Below are positions 16,337 through 24,690 of a stretch of 64,000 nucleotides of DNA, piece by piece. Below the pieces are notes generated by a model. That model ran no database searches. It was not told where the DNA came from and worked only from the letters and a program-made list of their open reading frames with translations. Position numbers and translations under genes: made by a program. Position 1 is the stretch's first letter; each line of letters starts with the position of its first letter. Origin of the DNA: Gp1-AA122 sp035631655 (lineage in GTDB: Bacteria > Acidobacteriota > Terriglobia > Terriglobales > Acidobacteriaceae). Location: the NCBI GenBank assembly GCA_035631655.1, contig DASQIH010000080.1, positions 1 to 64,000 on the forward strand, given 5' to 3'.

Positions 16337-17461
16337 TCAATTGTGGCGCGGCACGAGCACCACCCGTCGGCGAATCGCATGCCGGGCAACCGCTTCCAAT
16401 ACTTCCGGCGCGTTGTCCAGCGGATGCTCTTCGACGTAGGGCGCGAGAGCGATCTTTCCTTCCAAGACCAGCGCTAGTGCAGGCGGATACTGTTCAGGCG
16501 GACATCCCCAGTTGCCGCGAGCGGTAGCGTCAAATGCCATCAAATGGGAAAGACGAATCTCGACCGGCTTCGGCGTGTAGCCAACCACGGCCAGGTAGGC
16601 TCCGTGATCGAGCAGACCGAAGGCAGTCGCCTGCCCCGCAGTTGTACCGCTGGTTTCAAAGATCTTGAGACCGATTCCCCTGCGGCCGCTTTGCTTGGCA
16701 AAACTTCGAACTGCAGACTTAACGTCCTTATCGTTCATTTGACTTGCGTCCAGTACCAATGAAGCTCCGTGCTGAGCCGCCAATTCCAGGCGCTCGCGAT
16801 CAATGTCAATGGCTATGACCGCGGCGCCGAGGGCAGCCGCGATCTGCACACCGAACCCGCCGATGCCCCCAACTCCAGTGAACACGGCAATGTCATCGGA
16901 ACCGAGCTGAGACCGCCGGATCGCCTCATAAGGAGTGGTGACCGCATCCGCCACCACCGAAAGCGCTGCCAAACTCATGCCGCGGGGCAATGAGTCAGGC
17001 ACTGGGCAGAGTCCGCGTCCCGGAACCACGACGTGGGTGGCGAAGCCGCCATTCCCATCATTACCGGGCATGAACTGTTTTCGACAAATAGTCGCCCGAC
17101 CCGCTTGGCAGGCAGGACATTCCCCGCATGGAATCACCGCCGGCACAATGACATTTTTTCCGTGCCAGTTAGACACCCGCTCGCCAGCGGAAACCACCTG
17201 CCCCACGATTTCGTGCCCCAGCACCAGAGGCAGTGGATGTCGCGTAGGTACACCATCGAAGGCATAGCCGACGTCGGTATGGCACACACCGCATCCAGCC
17301 ACCTTCACCACGACCTGGTCGGGGGCCGGAATCAAAGCGGGGAGTTCCTGCCGTTCCAGTCGCTGGCCTACCGAGGTCAGCCGGAATCCATAGGCCCCTT
17401 GGATGACATCAGCGGACAGAGCATATCCGCGCGTGCCCGTCGGTTTGGTTGCTAAAGGCAT
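16337..17461 (-). CDS. had: 6-hydroxycyclohex-1-ene-1-carbonyl-CoA dehydrogenase
   Basis: The 374-residue protein is a zinc-type medium-chain alcohol dehydrogenase. The catalytic zinc Cys is in GCGVCHTDVGY, the structural zinc site is the four-Cys CGECPACQAGRATIC, and the NAD loop is GVGGIGGFGVQIA. In the benzoyl-CoA pathway this enzyme oxidises the hydrated dienoyl product to the 6-oxo compound consumed by the hydrolase encoded seven bases downstream. The gene begins six bases after the reductase D subunit. By sequence alone it could be any alcohol dehydrogenase; operon position decides the call. Confidence 0.88.
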   Translation of the reverse strand: MPLATKPTGTRGYALSADVIQGAYGFRLTSVGQRLERQELPALIPAPDQVVVKVAGCGVCHTDVGYAFDGVPTRHPLPLVLGHEIVGQVVSAGERVSNWHGKNVIVPAVIPCGECPACQAGRATICRKQFMPGNDGNGGFATHVVVPGRGLCPVPDSLPRGMSLAALSVVADAVTTPYEAIRRSQLGSDDIAVFTGVGGIGGFGVQIAAALGAAVIAIDIDRERLELAAQHGASLVLDASQMNDKDVKSAVRSFAKQSGRRGIGLKIFETSGTTAGQATAFGLLDHGAYLAVVGYTPKPVEIRLSHLMAFDATARGNWGCPPEQYPPALALVLEGKIALAPYVEEHPLDNAPEVLEAVARHAIRRRVVLVPRHN

Positions 17462-17467
17462 AAACCC

Positions 17468-18295
17468 TCACGATGCGTGCGGCTGACTGACCGCAGTCTC
17501 TTTCGCGATCAGTCGTTTGTGTCCCAACAAAGCTGCCCCTAATGCGCAAACATATTCGCAGTCGGGCGGAACGTTGAGCTTGGTTCCCAGTTTCTCTTCC
17601 AGCGCTTTCACGATCCCGCTTTGCCGGGCGACGCCGCCGATGAAAGTAACTTCGCCTTCCATCCCTACCCGCTTCAGCATACCTACGGCACGATCGGCCA
17701 GCGAGTCGTGAATTCCGCGCAAAATGTTTTCCACGCTGACACCGGCGCTGACGTGATTGATGATTTCGCTTTCCGCCAGCACGGCGCAGACGCTGCTGAT
17801 CGGCTGGGGGTGGGTGGCTTGCAGCGAAAGGCCTCCCACATCCTCAATCGAAATCTCCAGATATTTGGCGGCCCGCGCAATGAACATGCCCGAACCCGCT
17901 GCGCACTTGTCATTAGTTTTGAACGAGCGCACCTTGCCCGTGTCGGTCATCGTGATAGCTCGGGTAGACTGCCCGCCAATGTCCAGCACGCAATGTGAAG
18001 TTGGGAAAAGATGGTGAGCGCCGCGCGCACCGCTGGTGATTTCCGTGATCTGTATATCGCGAAAGCCAACCCCGTACCGTCCAAAGCCGGTTGTGGCTAC
18101 ATAGCGAACCTGGTCTCTGGCGACGCCGGCATCTTTCAGAGCGTCGTTCAGGGCAGCGAACGCAGCCTCTTCCATGTTGATCCCGCTCTTCGCCTTACCC
18201 TTGCCCAGAACCGAGCATTCGGGAGCGCTATTCTGTGCGACGATGACGGCCTTAGTGAATCCGCTGCCGCAATCAATGCCCGCTACCAGCTGCAT
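17468..18295 (-). CDS. bcrD: Benzoyl-CoA reductase ATPase subunit D (BcrD/BzdQ type)
   Basis: A 275-residue ASKHA ATPase from ATG 18295; the frame is open further upstream only by overlapping the A subunit. The phosphate-binding motif is GIDCGSGFTKAVI, the second is LDIGGQSTRAI. The Cys residues that hold the subunit-bridging [4Fe-4S] cluster appear in NDKCAAGSGMF and SSVCAVLAESE. With BcrA it couples ATP hydrolysis to low-potential electron transfer into the BC module. It overlaps bcrA by 23 bases. The A/D assignment follows gene order (C-B-A-D) as in Thauera and Azoarcus. Confidence 0.9.
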   Translation of the reverse strand: MQLVAGIDCGSGFTKAVIVAQNSAPECSVLGKGKAKSGINMEEAAFAALNDALKDAGVARDQVRYVATTGFGRYGVGFRDIQITEITSGARGAHHLFPTSHCVLDIGGQSTRAITMTDTGKVRSFKTNDKCAAGSGMFIARAAKYLEISIEDVGGLSLQATHPQPISSVCAVLAESEIINHVSAGVSVENILRGIHDSLADRAVGMLKRVGMEGEVTFIGGVARQSGIVKALEEKLGTKLNVPPDCEYVCALGAALLGHKRLIAKETAVSQPHAS

Positions 18296-19112
18296 GTTCG
18301 GGCCTCCACATTGACGATTCGAAACTCTGATCCATTTTCTCCAGCGCAAACAGCGCAGCCCCGATGGCCCCCATGAAGTGAGCATCCGGGCTGATCTGCA
18401 GCTTTGTCCCCAAAACCTCTTCCAAGGCACGCACCATGCCGACATTGCGGGCGACCCCGCCGGTCATTGTGATCTCGGGTTCGATCGGTACCCGGCGCGC
18501 CAGCGAGACGGTTCTCTTGGCAATTGCCAGGTGCACGCCGCCCAGAATGTCTTCTGCCTTTTTGCCCTGCGCTAAGTAGGAAAGAATGTCTGACTCGACA
18601 AACACCGTGCACACAGTCGCGATTTTGATGGCGCGTGTGGCTCGCAACGAGAGCGGCCCAATCTCCTCCAGCCCAATTCCCATCACATCGGCAGCATTGG
18701 CCAGGAAGCGCCCGGTGCCCGCCGCACACTTATCGTTCATCACGAAGTCAAGCACCTGCCCATCTTCACCAACACTGATCGCCTTCGAATCCTGGCCGCC
18801 CATATCAATTACCGTGCGCGTAGAGGGACAAACGAAATGAGCTCCTCGCGCGTGACAGCTGATCTCGGTCATCTGTGCATGGCCGAAAGAAATGTTGTAG
18901 CGCCCGTATCCCGTGCCAACGACAAACCCGACTTCGCTCGGCGGAATGTGAGCGTTACGGCAAGCCTGCGTAAACGCGTGCTCGGCAGCTTTGCGCACGT
19001 TGGCGCCGGTGTCCACTAGCGCCCGAGCCAGAATAGTACGCTCGCCGTTGTCGGCCATCACTACGGCCTTGCTCTGGGTAGAGCCGACGTCAACTCCAGC
19101 GGCAATTCTCAT
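18273..19112 (-). CDS. bcrA: Benzoyl-CoA reductase ATPase subunit A (BcrA/BzdP type)
   Basis: From ATG 19112 the product has 279 residues; the open frame back to 19169 only translates the palindromic repeat. ASKHA motifs are GVDVGSTQSKAVV and IDMGGQDSKAI, with cluster Cys in NDKCAAGTGRF and TVCTVFVESD and the GGVARN motif near the C-terminus. It lacks the long N-terminal extension of the larger Thauera-type BcrA, so the enzyme may be closer to the shorter Azoarcus Bzd type; this is inference from length. Related activators of 2-hydroxyacyl-CoA dehydratases look similar, but two adjacent ATPase genes and the ring-cleavage genes favour the reductase. Confidence 0.9.
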   Translation of the reverse strand: MRIAAGVDVGSTQSKAVVMADNGERTILARALVDTGANVRKAAEHAFTQACRNAHIPPSEVGFVVGTGYGRYNISFGHAQMTEISCHARGAHFVCPSTRTVIDMGGQDSKAISVGEDGQVLDFVMNDKCAAGTGRFLANAADVMGIGLEEIGPLSLRATRAIKIATVCTVFVESDILSYLAQGKKAEDILGGVHLAIAKRTVSLARRVPIEPEITMTGGVARNVGMVRALEEVLGTKLQISPDAHFMGAIGAALFALEKMDQSFESSMWRPEHAAGSGH

Positions 19113-19122
19113 CGTCTTTCCT

Positions 19123-19169
19123 GTAGCGCCGGCGTCTCGCCGGCTGTCGTGAGGGCGTCCCGCCCTCAC
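19123..19169. repeat. 47-base double-hairpin repeat, copy 2
   Basis: GTAGCGCCGGCG-TCT-CGCCGGC is followed by TGTC and then GTGAGGGCG-TCC-CGCCCTCAC. It has the same plan as 15140-15186 and fills most of the 62-base gap between bcrB and bcrA. Compensated stem differences show that structure is kept. It could act as an mRNA processing or stability element. Confidence 0.75.
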
Positions 19170-19174
19170 CGTAC

Positions 19175-20446
19175 TTACGACCTGGCGGACGCAGTTAGCT
19201 TCGAGTGTTCCAGCGCCTCAAAGAAAGCATCAATACGGTTGCGTATCTGTGCTTCAGCGAAGTACCGCGGATCTTCCAAGTCCGACTCGATGTAAAGAGT
19301 GGGCACGCCAAGTGTTTTCGTGACGTGGTCCCGCATATCCCCCTGCCCCGCAGAAAACAGCCGGCAACTCTTGACGAAGTGAATGATCAGCCCATCCGCA
19401 TTCCACTCTTCGAGGTACCGTCGAATCTGCTCATACCGTTGCAGGTAATTCCGATTAGTGACGTTCTGCGCCAGCATGTGCATGGCTACCGATTCGAACG
19501 GATGCTCCGGATCATGCCGCGCCCCGAATTCCCACAATCCTCCGACGGTCGAATAGGTGGACGCCACCGCGCACGCCTTCCACTTGGCAAACATGTCGCG
19601 GAAAGTGCGGAAAAAGGGATAAGGCGGCGGACCTTCGATCACCACCCGGAACTTTTCCTGGTCGAACAATCCATGACTGGCAGCGGCTTTCGCCTGCATC
19701 TCTTCCAGTGCAGCACGAAAGAACTCCACTCCTTCCGGAGTAGCGCGATAGACGTAAAGCGGGCCCATCAGCGTGATGGCATCGAAGTATGCATCGAACG
19801 GAGACGGAGAGCGCCGGGCCAGATGTTTGATTTGCGACCAGAGGTCCTCGACTTCCGCCGAACAGCGAACCGCTTGCTGAAAGCGGTCATAATCGAATTT
19901 CCTGCCCGTAAGACTTTCAAACAGACCCACAATCTCTTTCAACTGTCGAACGACATAGTCAATATCCGCCGCGCTCGGTTCGTTCTCTCGCAAGAAAGGG
20001 ACATCTAGGACGTAAAGCTTCGAACCCGTTAGTTCGGCCGTGTGCTCGAACCATTTAACGTAGGTGTTGCAGCCCACAAAATTGCACAAGACCAAGTTCG
20101 GCTTGGGCAGCTTGCCCCCAGTCGGGGTGATGCCTTTCAAGTAGCACCCGATATCTGCTTTTACATACGCACAGTTGTCGGGCGCATAGCCAAGTTCCTC
20201 GGCGGCCAGAATCGGCTCCAGCGATTGATGTCGAATCGCCAGTTGCAGCGCGTTAACTTCCGGATAAATCGGGACTGCGCCGAAGCCTTCCAGCAACTCC
20301 ACGCAGTTACCCGAGATCATCAGTGAAGCCGTTGGCGGTACGCCAGTCTCGGCCGCTTCGTTGAGCCGCTCGTACCACTTCAGCATCAAGTCCTTCTGGC
20401 GCTGATGAATGCTGCCGCGGTACTCGCTCTTCTTTGCTTCACCCAT
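19175..20446 (-). CDS. bcrB: Benzoyl-CoA reductase subunit B (BcrB/BzdO type)
   Basis: A 423-residue HgdB/FldB-type subunit that, with BcrC, binds benzoyl-CoA and iron-sulfur clusters and carries out ring reduction. Conserved Cys-containing segments include LMISGNCVELLEG, LVLCNFVGCNTYVKW and HFVKSCRLFSAGQGDMRDH; the last is characteristic of the family. ATG 20446 follows AAAGGCGGAG and lies ten bases after the C subunit stop. Related 2-hydroxyglutaryl-CoA dehydratase subunits share the fold, but the adjacent had and oah genes support the reductase. Confidence 0.9.
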   Translation of the reverse strand: MGEAKKSEYRGSIHQRQKDLMLKWYERLNEAAETGVPPTASLMISGNCVELLEGFGAVPIYPEVNALQLAIRHQSLEPILAAEELGYAPDNCAYVKADIGCYLKGITPTGGKLPKPNLVLCNFVGCNTYVKWFEHTAELTGSKLYVLDVPFLRENEPSAADIDYVVRQLKEIVGLFESLTGRKFDYDRFQQAVRCSAEVEDLWSQIKHLARRSPSPFDAYFDAITLMGPLYVYRATPEGVEFFRAALEEMQAKAAASHGLFDQEKFRVVIEGPPPYPFFRTFRDMFAKWKACAVASTYSTVGGLWEFGARHDPEHPFESVAMHMLAQNVTNRNYLQRYEQIRRYLEEWNADGLIIHFVKSCRLFSAGQGDMRDHVTKTLGVPTLYIESDLEDPRYFAEAQIRNRIDAFFEALEHSKLTASARS

Positions 20447-20456
20447 AACTCCGCCT

Positions 20457-21614
20457 TTAGTCAAAAACCAGCGATTCCACGAAGGTTTCTATCTCGGTTC
20501 TCATGCGATCGAAGGTGAATTGCTTTTCCTCGAATTCCACCAGCAGGTGCGGCAGGCCAATTGCTTCCAGCTTCTTCTTGAACAGAACGTAATCGAAGTA
20601 AGCCGGCTCGCAGAACTTGGCAATTAGAAAAAGAACCGCATCGGCGCGCGCTTGTTTGGCTTTCTGCGCCAGTCCCTCCCAGCGTGGCGCGCGGAAATCG
20701 TGGCGGACCGAGGAGTACACGGCGCGGTTAACATAGCTTTCCGCCAGCGCCCGAACAGGATCCCCGTTCCCCGGAACATCTTCTACAAACCAGCTACGGC
20801 CAATGACAAAATCATCGTCCACCACGTAACAGCCCGCGTCTTCGACGAGCTTGATCAAGTCCAGGGGCGGCTGCTCACAAAAAGCCCCCTCAATCACGAT
20901 TCGAATCGAATCCCTCGGCTTTCCTGCGCGCACCGAGAGTTGCTCCAGCGCAGCCTCCAGAATCGAGTTGTGTTCCTCGACCGGCACGAAGTTGCCGGCG
21001 CGAACCAGTACGTACGATTCCCAGGCGCGGAGCAGGTGCGGTTTCTGCAGACGAAAGGCATACAAGCTTCGGATGAGCTGTCGGTTCCGGTTATATAGCA
21101 AGATGGCATCACGCAAATTGCTTTCGCTGACCTGCCGTCCGCCCATCCGCTGCAACTCCTGCATCGATCGTCGGTACTCGCTGGTCAGGAAATCGATGCT
21201 GGCTTCAGAACTGGGATTATGGGGTAGATGTAGGAAGTCAATGTAGAGCGAGGGGAAATTGCGCTTCAGGACGAAGCAAAGGTTGCGCGCCGAATCGCAG
21301 ATGGAGCTGAAAAGGACTCCATCCAGAAACTTGAGATGCTCGCGAAGACCCATCTCCAGGGTAGTTTTGACAATCGAGCAGATGAACGATCCGAAGCGCG
21401 CGTCCGCGTGCTGGATATCGAGGCGGTCGCCGCCACCGCTCAGCCCGACCGGCAGCATGCCAGCTGCATGAATGATCTCGACCGGCGCGTAGACCGGAAA
21501 GTACCCGATAGCTTTGCCGCCGGGGTGCTGATTTTTCCAGCGCTGGACGCTATTGAAGTTCAAATCAGCGACCAGCTCCTGGCATATATCGAACGTTCGT
21601 TCGAGGTCAGTCAT
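20457..21614 (-). CDS. bcrC: Benzoyl-CoA reductase subunit C (BcrC/BzdN type)
   Basis: The 385-residue first product of the operon is the second HgdB-like subunit. Typical pieces are KAIGYFPVYAPVEIIHAAGM near the N-terminus (residues about 35-54), SSICDSARNLC, a RIVIEGAFCEQPPLDLI stretch and a C-terminal KFCEPAYFDYV cluster ligand segment. It forms the catalytic BC dimer with BcrB. The start has only a weak AGGCGG site. A symmetric element at 21659-21678 lies about 45 bases upstream and may control the operon. Confidence 0.9.
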   Translation of the reverse strand: MTDLERTFDICQELVADLNFNSVQRWKNQHPGGKAIGYFPVYAPVEIIHAAGMLPVGLSGGGDRLDIQHADARFGSFICSIVKTTLEMGLREHLKFLDGVLFSSICDSARNLCFVLKRNFPSLYIDFLHLPHNPSSEASIDFLTSEYRRSMQELQRMGGRQVSESNLRDAILLYNRNRQLIRSLYAFRLQKPHLLRAWESYVLVRAGNFVPVEEHNSILEAALEQLSVRAGKPRDSIRIVIEGAFCEQPPLDLIKLVEDAGCYVVDDDFVIGRSWFVEDVPGNGDPVRALAESYVNRAVYSSVRHDFRAPRWEGLAQKAKQARADAVLFLIAKFCEPAYFDYVLFKKKLEAIGLPHLLVEFEEKQFTFDRMRTEIETFVESLVFD

Positions 21615-21658
21615 TGCCGCCTATGATGGCCGATGCGTAACAAGCTTGCTGTGAGCTG

Positions 21659-21678
21659 CGTCACGGAGACCTGTGACG
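21659..21678. promoter_or_regulatory. Candidate operator upstream of the benzoyl-CoA reductase operon
   Basis: CGTCAC-N8-GTGACG is a perfect six-base inverted repeat at 45-64 bases before the bcrC start. It is the only clear dyad in the short promoter region. The binding protein is unknown. Confidence 0.4.
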
Positions 21679-21690
21679 TTATAGAACAAA

Positions 21691-21768
21691 TTAACCGCAA
21701 AGAACGCAGAGGGCGCTGAGCGGAAGCAAGTTTGCTTTACCTGCAACCTCTGCGAACTCTGCGGTTAA
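21691..21768. repeat. 22-base near-perfect inverted repeat (78-base hairpin element)
   Basis: The left arm 21691-21712 (TTAACCGCAAAGAACGCAGAGG) and the right arm 21747-21768 are complementary at nearly every base. They enclose a purine-rich loop of 34 bases. It lies between the bcr operon start and the end of the nine-heme cytochrome gene. It may serve as a terminator for the cytochrome operon or be a mobile palindromic repeat. Confidence 0.65.
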
Positions 21769-21777
21769 GATTCTTTC

Positions 21778-23064
21778 TTAGTTCTCGATTTCCCGGATCC
21801 AGAGCCGCAGCCCGATCAGGGTTGCACCAATCACCAGCAGCGAGATGCTGAGCCCCAGGCGCCGGTAGTTGCGTTCCCGCAGCGCCTCGGTTCCTGCCTT
21901 ATAGGTCTTGGCGGTCACGGCCTGACCTGCGGCAACTTCTTGTGCCACTTTGTCGGGACGGAAGCCATGGACCGCTACCCTGGCTTTGGTGAGCGCATCG
22001 GCGGCCTGGATGAGATCGAGTTGCGCCTGGCCGACTTCCATGCCTGATTCCGCCGCTCGATCAAGAATCTGTTTTGAACGGGTAATTCGCAGCTCGAGAT
22101 CCCGAAGATGATCATGGATGCCAGTAGCCGCTACAAGGCCGGCATCTCCCTCAATATGGCAGGTCGTGCAGATGGAATGCTCCTCGGTGCTGACCATCTG
22201 ATCATTGGGATGCATAATCGCGTGATTGCTGTGACAAGTCACGCAACCGGGCAGCCCCGCCGATTCGAACGCGGCCTTATGGGGACTCTGTTCGAATAAC
22301 TGTGACTGGTACACGTGGCAGGTAGAGCAAACGTTCTTCACCGTCGCCACGCCCGGAGGCGCAGCCCCGTGATTCCCGTGGCAAGTAGTGCACGTAGGCG
22401 CGCTCAAGTCGCCGCGTACTGCCATTGCCTCGTGATGAACGCTCTTGCTGTAATCCGCGAACTGCACGGTCGGGATGCCGTAAGCCTTCATATAGTTCGC
22501 GTCGGCATGGCAATGGCTGCAGGTGGTGGCGATGTTCAAGGGATTAACGCTGGAGCGCACATCGCTGGCCGGACGGATGTTATGCACGCTGTGACAGTCG
22601 GTGCACACGGCAACATGAGCGTCACCGGCGGCGAGCTTCTTGCCGTGCACGCTGGTGCGGTACTGGGAGAGCTGATCCGTTCGTAAAGACGGGTTGTATT
22701 GACGAATGTAAGCGGCGTCACTGTGGCATTTGCCGCATAACTCTGGGATCTGCTTGCGGTCGATGTGCCCGCGGAAGCCCGCCTTGGGATTCATCGCGTT
22801 ATCGTCTGAGGTAGGATCTCCGCCGTGGCAACTGGCGCAGGTAAGTCCTTTCTGCGCGTGGATGTTCGCGGCAAATTCCTCGGCTGTCAGCTTAAGTGGA
22901 TCGTCGAGCGCTGAGTGGCAGTCCAGACAGGTATTCCTTGTCTGCCCTAGAGCCACCGGAACAAGAAGTAAGAAAAAAAGGGACGCCAGCCTCACCGGGA
23001 ATGTGTGCTGCATTCCTGGCGTCCAGTTCAACCTCACCGTTGAGCCCATAAGAGTGCGTTTCAT
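21778..23064 (-). CDS. Nine-heme c-type cytochrome with C-terminal membrane anchor
   Basis: Nine CXXCH motifs are visible in the 428-residue product (CLDCH, CASCH, CGKCH, CTDCH, CSHCH, CTTCH, CSTCH, CVTCH, CTTCH). A signal sequence precedes the hemes, and a C-terminal transmembrane helix (about residues 400-422) follows a helical region. ATG 23064 overlaps the cytochrome b stop by four bases; ATG 23013, which begins the signal peptide directly, is an alternative. Many distal His residues (SVH, SPH, GNH) suggest bis-His hemes as in NrfB/octaheme-type electron carriers. It probably takes electrons from the Rieske/cytochrome b complex encoded before it. Confidence 0.88.
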   Translation of the reverse strand: MKRTLMGSTVRLNWTPGMQHTFPVRLASLFFLLLVPVALGQTRNTCLDCHSALDDPLKLTAEEFAANIHAQKGLTCASCHGGDPTSDDNAMNPKAGFRGHIDRKQIPELCGKCHSDAAYIRQYNPSLRTDQLSQYRTSVHGKKLAAGDAHVAVCTDCHSVHNIRPASDVRSSVNPLNIATTCSHCHADANYMKAYGIPTVQFADYSKSVHHEAMAVRGDLSAPTCTTCHGNHGAAPPGVATVKNVCSTCHVYQSQLFEQSPHKAAFESAGLPGCVTCHSNHAIMHPNDQMVSTEEHSICTTCHIEGDAGLVAATGIHDHLRDLELRITRSKQILDRAAESGMEVGQAQLDLIQAADALTKARVAVHGFRPDKVAQEVAAGQAVTAKTYKAGTEALRERNYRRLGLSISLLVIGATLIGLRLWIREIEN

Positions 23065-24146
23065 TTCGCCAGATACCCGTAGACGGTCATGCTTGCGATA
23101 TAAGTGACGGCAACAATGCCGAAAGCCATTACAGCCCGATAGCCGCCGGCCCGGCGCTTCGGTTCGACCAAGGGCAAGATCAGCCACAACGCGCCGGCGG
23201 CCCCAAAGGCCAACACGCCGAGCACTTCCCCATCGATGGACAGCACCTTGGCGGGAATCAGCTTCAATGTCTGGAACGCAAACAGGAAGTACCATTCCGG
23301 CTTGATGCCGGCGGGGGCGGGAGCAAATGGGTCAGCCTTGGTTCCCAGGCCCCACGGAAACAAAGCAGCGAGGACGGCCAAGGCCGCCAGCGCCGTGTAC
23401 CACGCCATCAATTCGCGCAGCAGGAAGTTGGGAAAGAACTTCATTTCCTGCCGTTCGTTAAGACGACACTCCCACTGATTCTCGACTCTGGGCGGGACGC
23501 TGATGCCGAAACGCTGCACCAGAGCAAGATGTAGCCCGAGCAGCACCGTCGTGATCCCCGGCAGAACTGCAACATGGAATCCGAAGAAGCGTGTCAGGGT
23601 CGCCCCAGTGACGTCCGGACCGCCGCGCAAGAACATCATGACCCAGGGCCCGATGACCGGTACCTGGCCGGCGACCTCTGTCCCTACCTTGGTAGCAAAA
23701 AATGCCAGCGTGTTCCATGGCAGCAGGTAGCCGCTGAAGCCGAATCCGAGGGCCAGGAACAGCAGGAGCGCACCGCTGAGCCAGGTCAATTCCCGCGGCT
23801 TGCGATAAGCCCGCAGGAACAGCACGCTGAACATGTGCGCGAAGGCGGTGAAGATCATCAGGTTCGCTGACCAGGAGTGGATGGACCTCACCAACCACCC
23901 GAATCGAACTTGTGTGCTTATGTATTGCACGCTCTCGAACGCTTCGTTCGCGCTCGGCCGGTAGTACAGCAGCAGCAGAATTCCGGTTGTAACCTGGATG
24001 ACAAATAAGAAGAGTGTGATACCGCCAAGGAAATACCAGTACGACAGCTTATGGTGAGGAACGGTTTTGTGCTTGAGGGGCGCGATCAATTCGGCCCAAC
24101 CGAAGCGTTCATCTAGCCAGCTCTGGACGCGGGCAACAGGGCTCAT
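23061..24146 (-). CDS. Cytochrome b (b6f-like) of a bc-type quinol-oxidising complex
   Basis: From ATG 24146 the protein has 361 residues. Heme ligands are the His pairs in RSIHSWSANLMIFTAFAHMF (13 residues apart) and FGFHVAVLPGITTVLLGLHL (14 apart); the 13/14 spacing is of the b6f type. The Qo-site PEWYF motif (KPEWYFLFAF) lies in the subunit-IV-like part, which is fused here. About seven to eight membrane helices are seen. It forms the core with the Rieske protein encoded 11 bases upstream. GGAAATTG precedes the start. It oxidises quinol and passes electrons to the Rieske centre. Confidence 0.93.
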   Translation of the reverse strand: MSPVARVQSWLDERFGWAELIAPLKHKTVPHHKLSYWYFLGGITLFLFVIQVTTGILLLLYYRPSANEAFESVQYISTQVRFGWLVRSIHSWSANLMIFTAFAHMFSVLFLRAYRKPRELTWLSGALLLFLALGFGFSGYLLPWNTLAFFATKVGTEVAGQVPVIGPWVMMFLRGGPDVTGATLTRFFGFHVAVLPGITTVLLGLHLALVQRFGISVPPRVENQWECRLNERQEMKFFPNFLLRELMAWYTALAALAVLAALFPWGLGTKADPFAPAPAGIKPEWYFLFAFQTLKLIPAKVLSIDGEVLGVLAFGAAGALWLILPLVEPKRRAGGYRAVMAFGIVAVTYIASMTVYGYLAK

Positions 24147-24157
24147 CGTCAATTTCC

Positions 24158-24640
24158 TTAAGCGCGCATAACTTGGATTTCGTCGCCTTGAATGTGCACC
24201 TGATACTTCTCCAATGGCCTGGGTGGGGGGCCAGACAGGTTCTTTCCATTCAGGTCGTAAATCCCGTTGTGGCAAGCGCACCAGATCTGTTGCGTGTCCT
24301 TGCGATACTGCACCGTGCAGCTCAGGTGGGTACAGGTTGCCGACATCGCCTGGTATTCGCCCTCGGCAGTGCGAATCAGCAGCGCCGGACGACTCCCGAA
24401 GCGAAAGATCTTCGCGCTGTTCGGTCTCAGTTCGTTAACCGTGGCGGCGACGACCGAATCAACCCCCAGATTGGTTTCGGCCGGCGGCACCAGGTAGCGC
24501 AGGACCGGATACAAGAACGATCCGAGCGAAGCGACAATGCCGCCACCCAGAAAGGTCTTTAAGACCGTGCGGCGTGAACTGGGGATGATGCTCTTTTTCC
24601 CGGTTGGCTCTGTAACCCTCACTGCTTGCTCCGTAGGCAT
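24158..24640 (-). CDS. Rieske [2Fe-2S] protein of the bc-type complex
   Basis: The 160-residue protein (ATG 24640) has the cluster ligands in CTHLSC and CACHNGIYD. A twin-arginine-like signal anchor (SSRRTVLKTFLGGGIVASLG, about residues 22-41) leads to export through Tat and anchoring by one helix. CHNG replaces the more common CHGG. It accepts electrons from quinol at the Qo site and hands them to a c-type cytochrome, here presumably the multiheme proteins of the same operon. Confidence 0.93.
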   Translation of the reverse strand: MPTEQAVRVTEPTGKKSIIPSSRRTVLKTFLGGGIVASLGSFLYPVLRYLVPPAETNLGVDSVVAATVNELRPNSAKIFRFGSRPALLIRTAEGEYQAMSATCTHLSCTVQYRKDTQQIWCACHNGIYDLNGKNLSGPPPRPLEKYQVHIQGDEIQVMRA

Positions 24641-24690
24641 GGTCCTGGTTCTTTCCCTTCCCCCACTCAAAATCAGCAATCTGTCTCGAT

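Noticed and set aside
14815..16527. 570-codon plus-strand frame opposite the SDR, ring-hydrolase and dehydrogenase genes
   Set aside because: Antisense to three well-supported genes, rich in Arg, His and Pro, with no recognisable domain. The length results from high GC and codon structure of the other strand.
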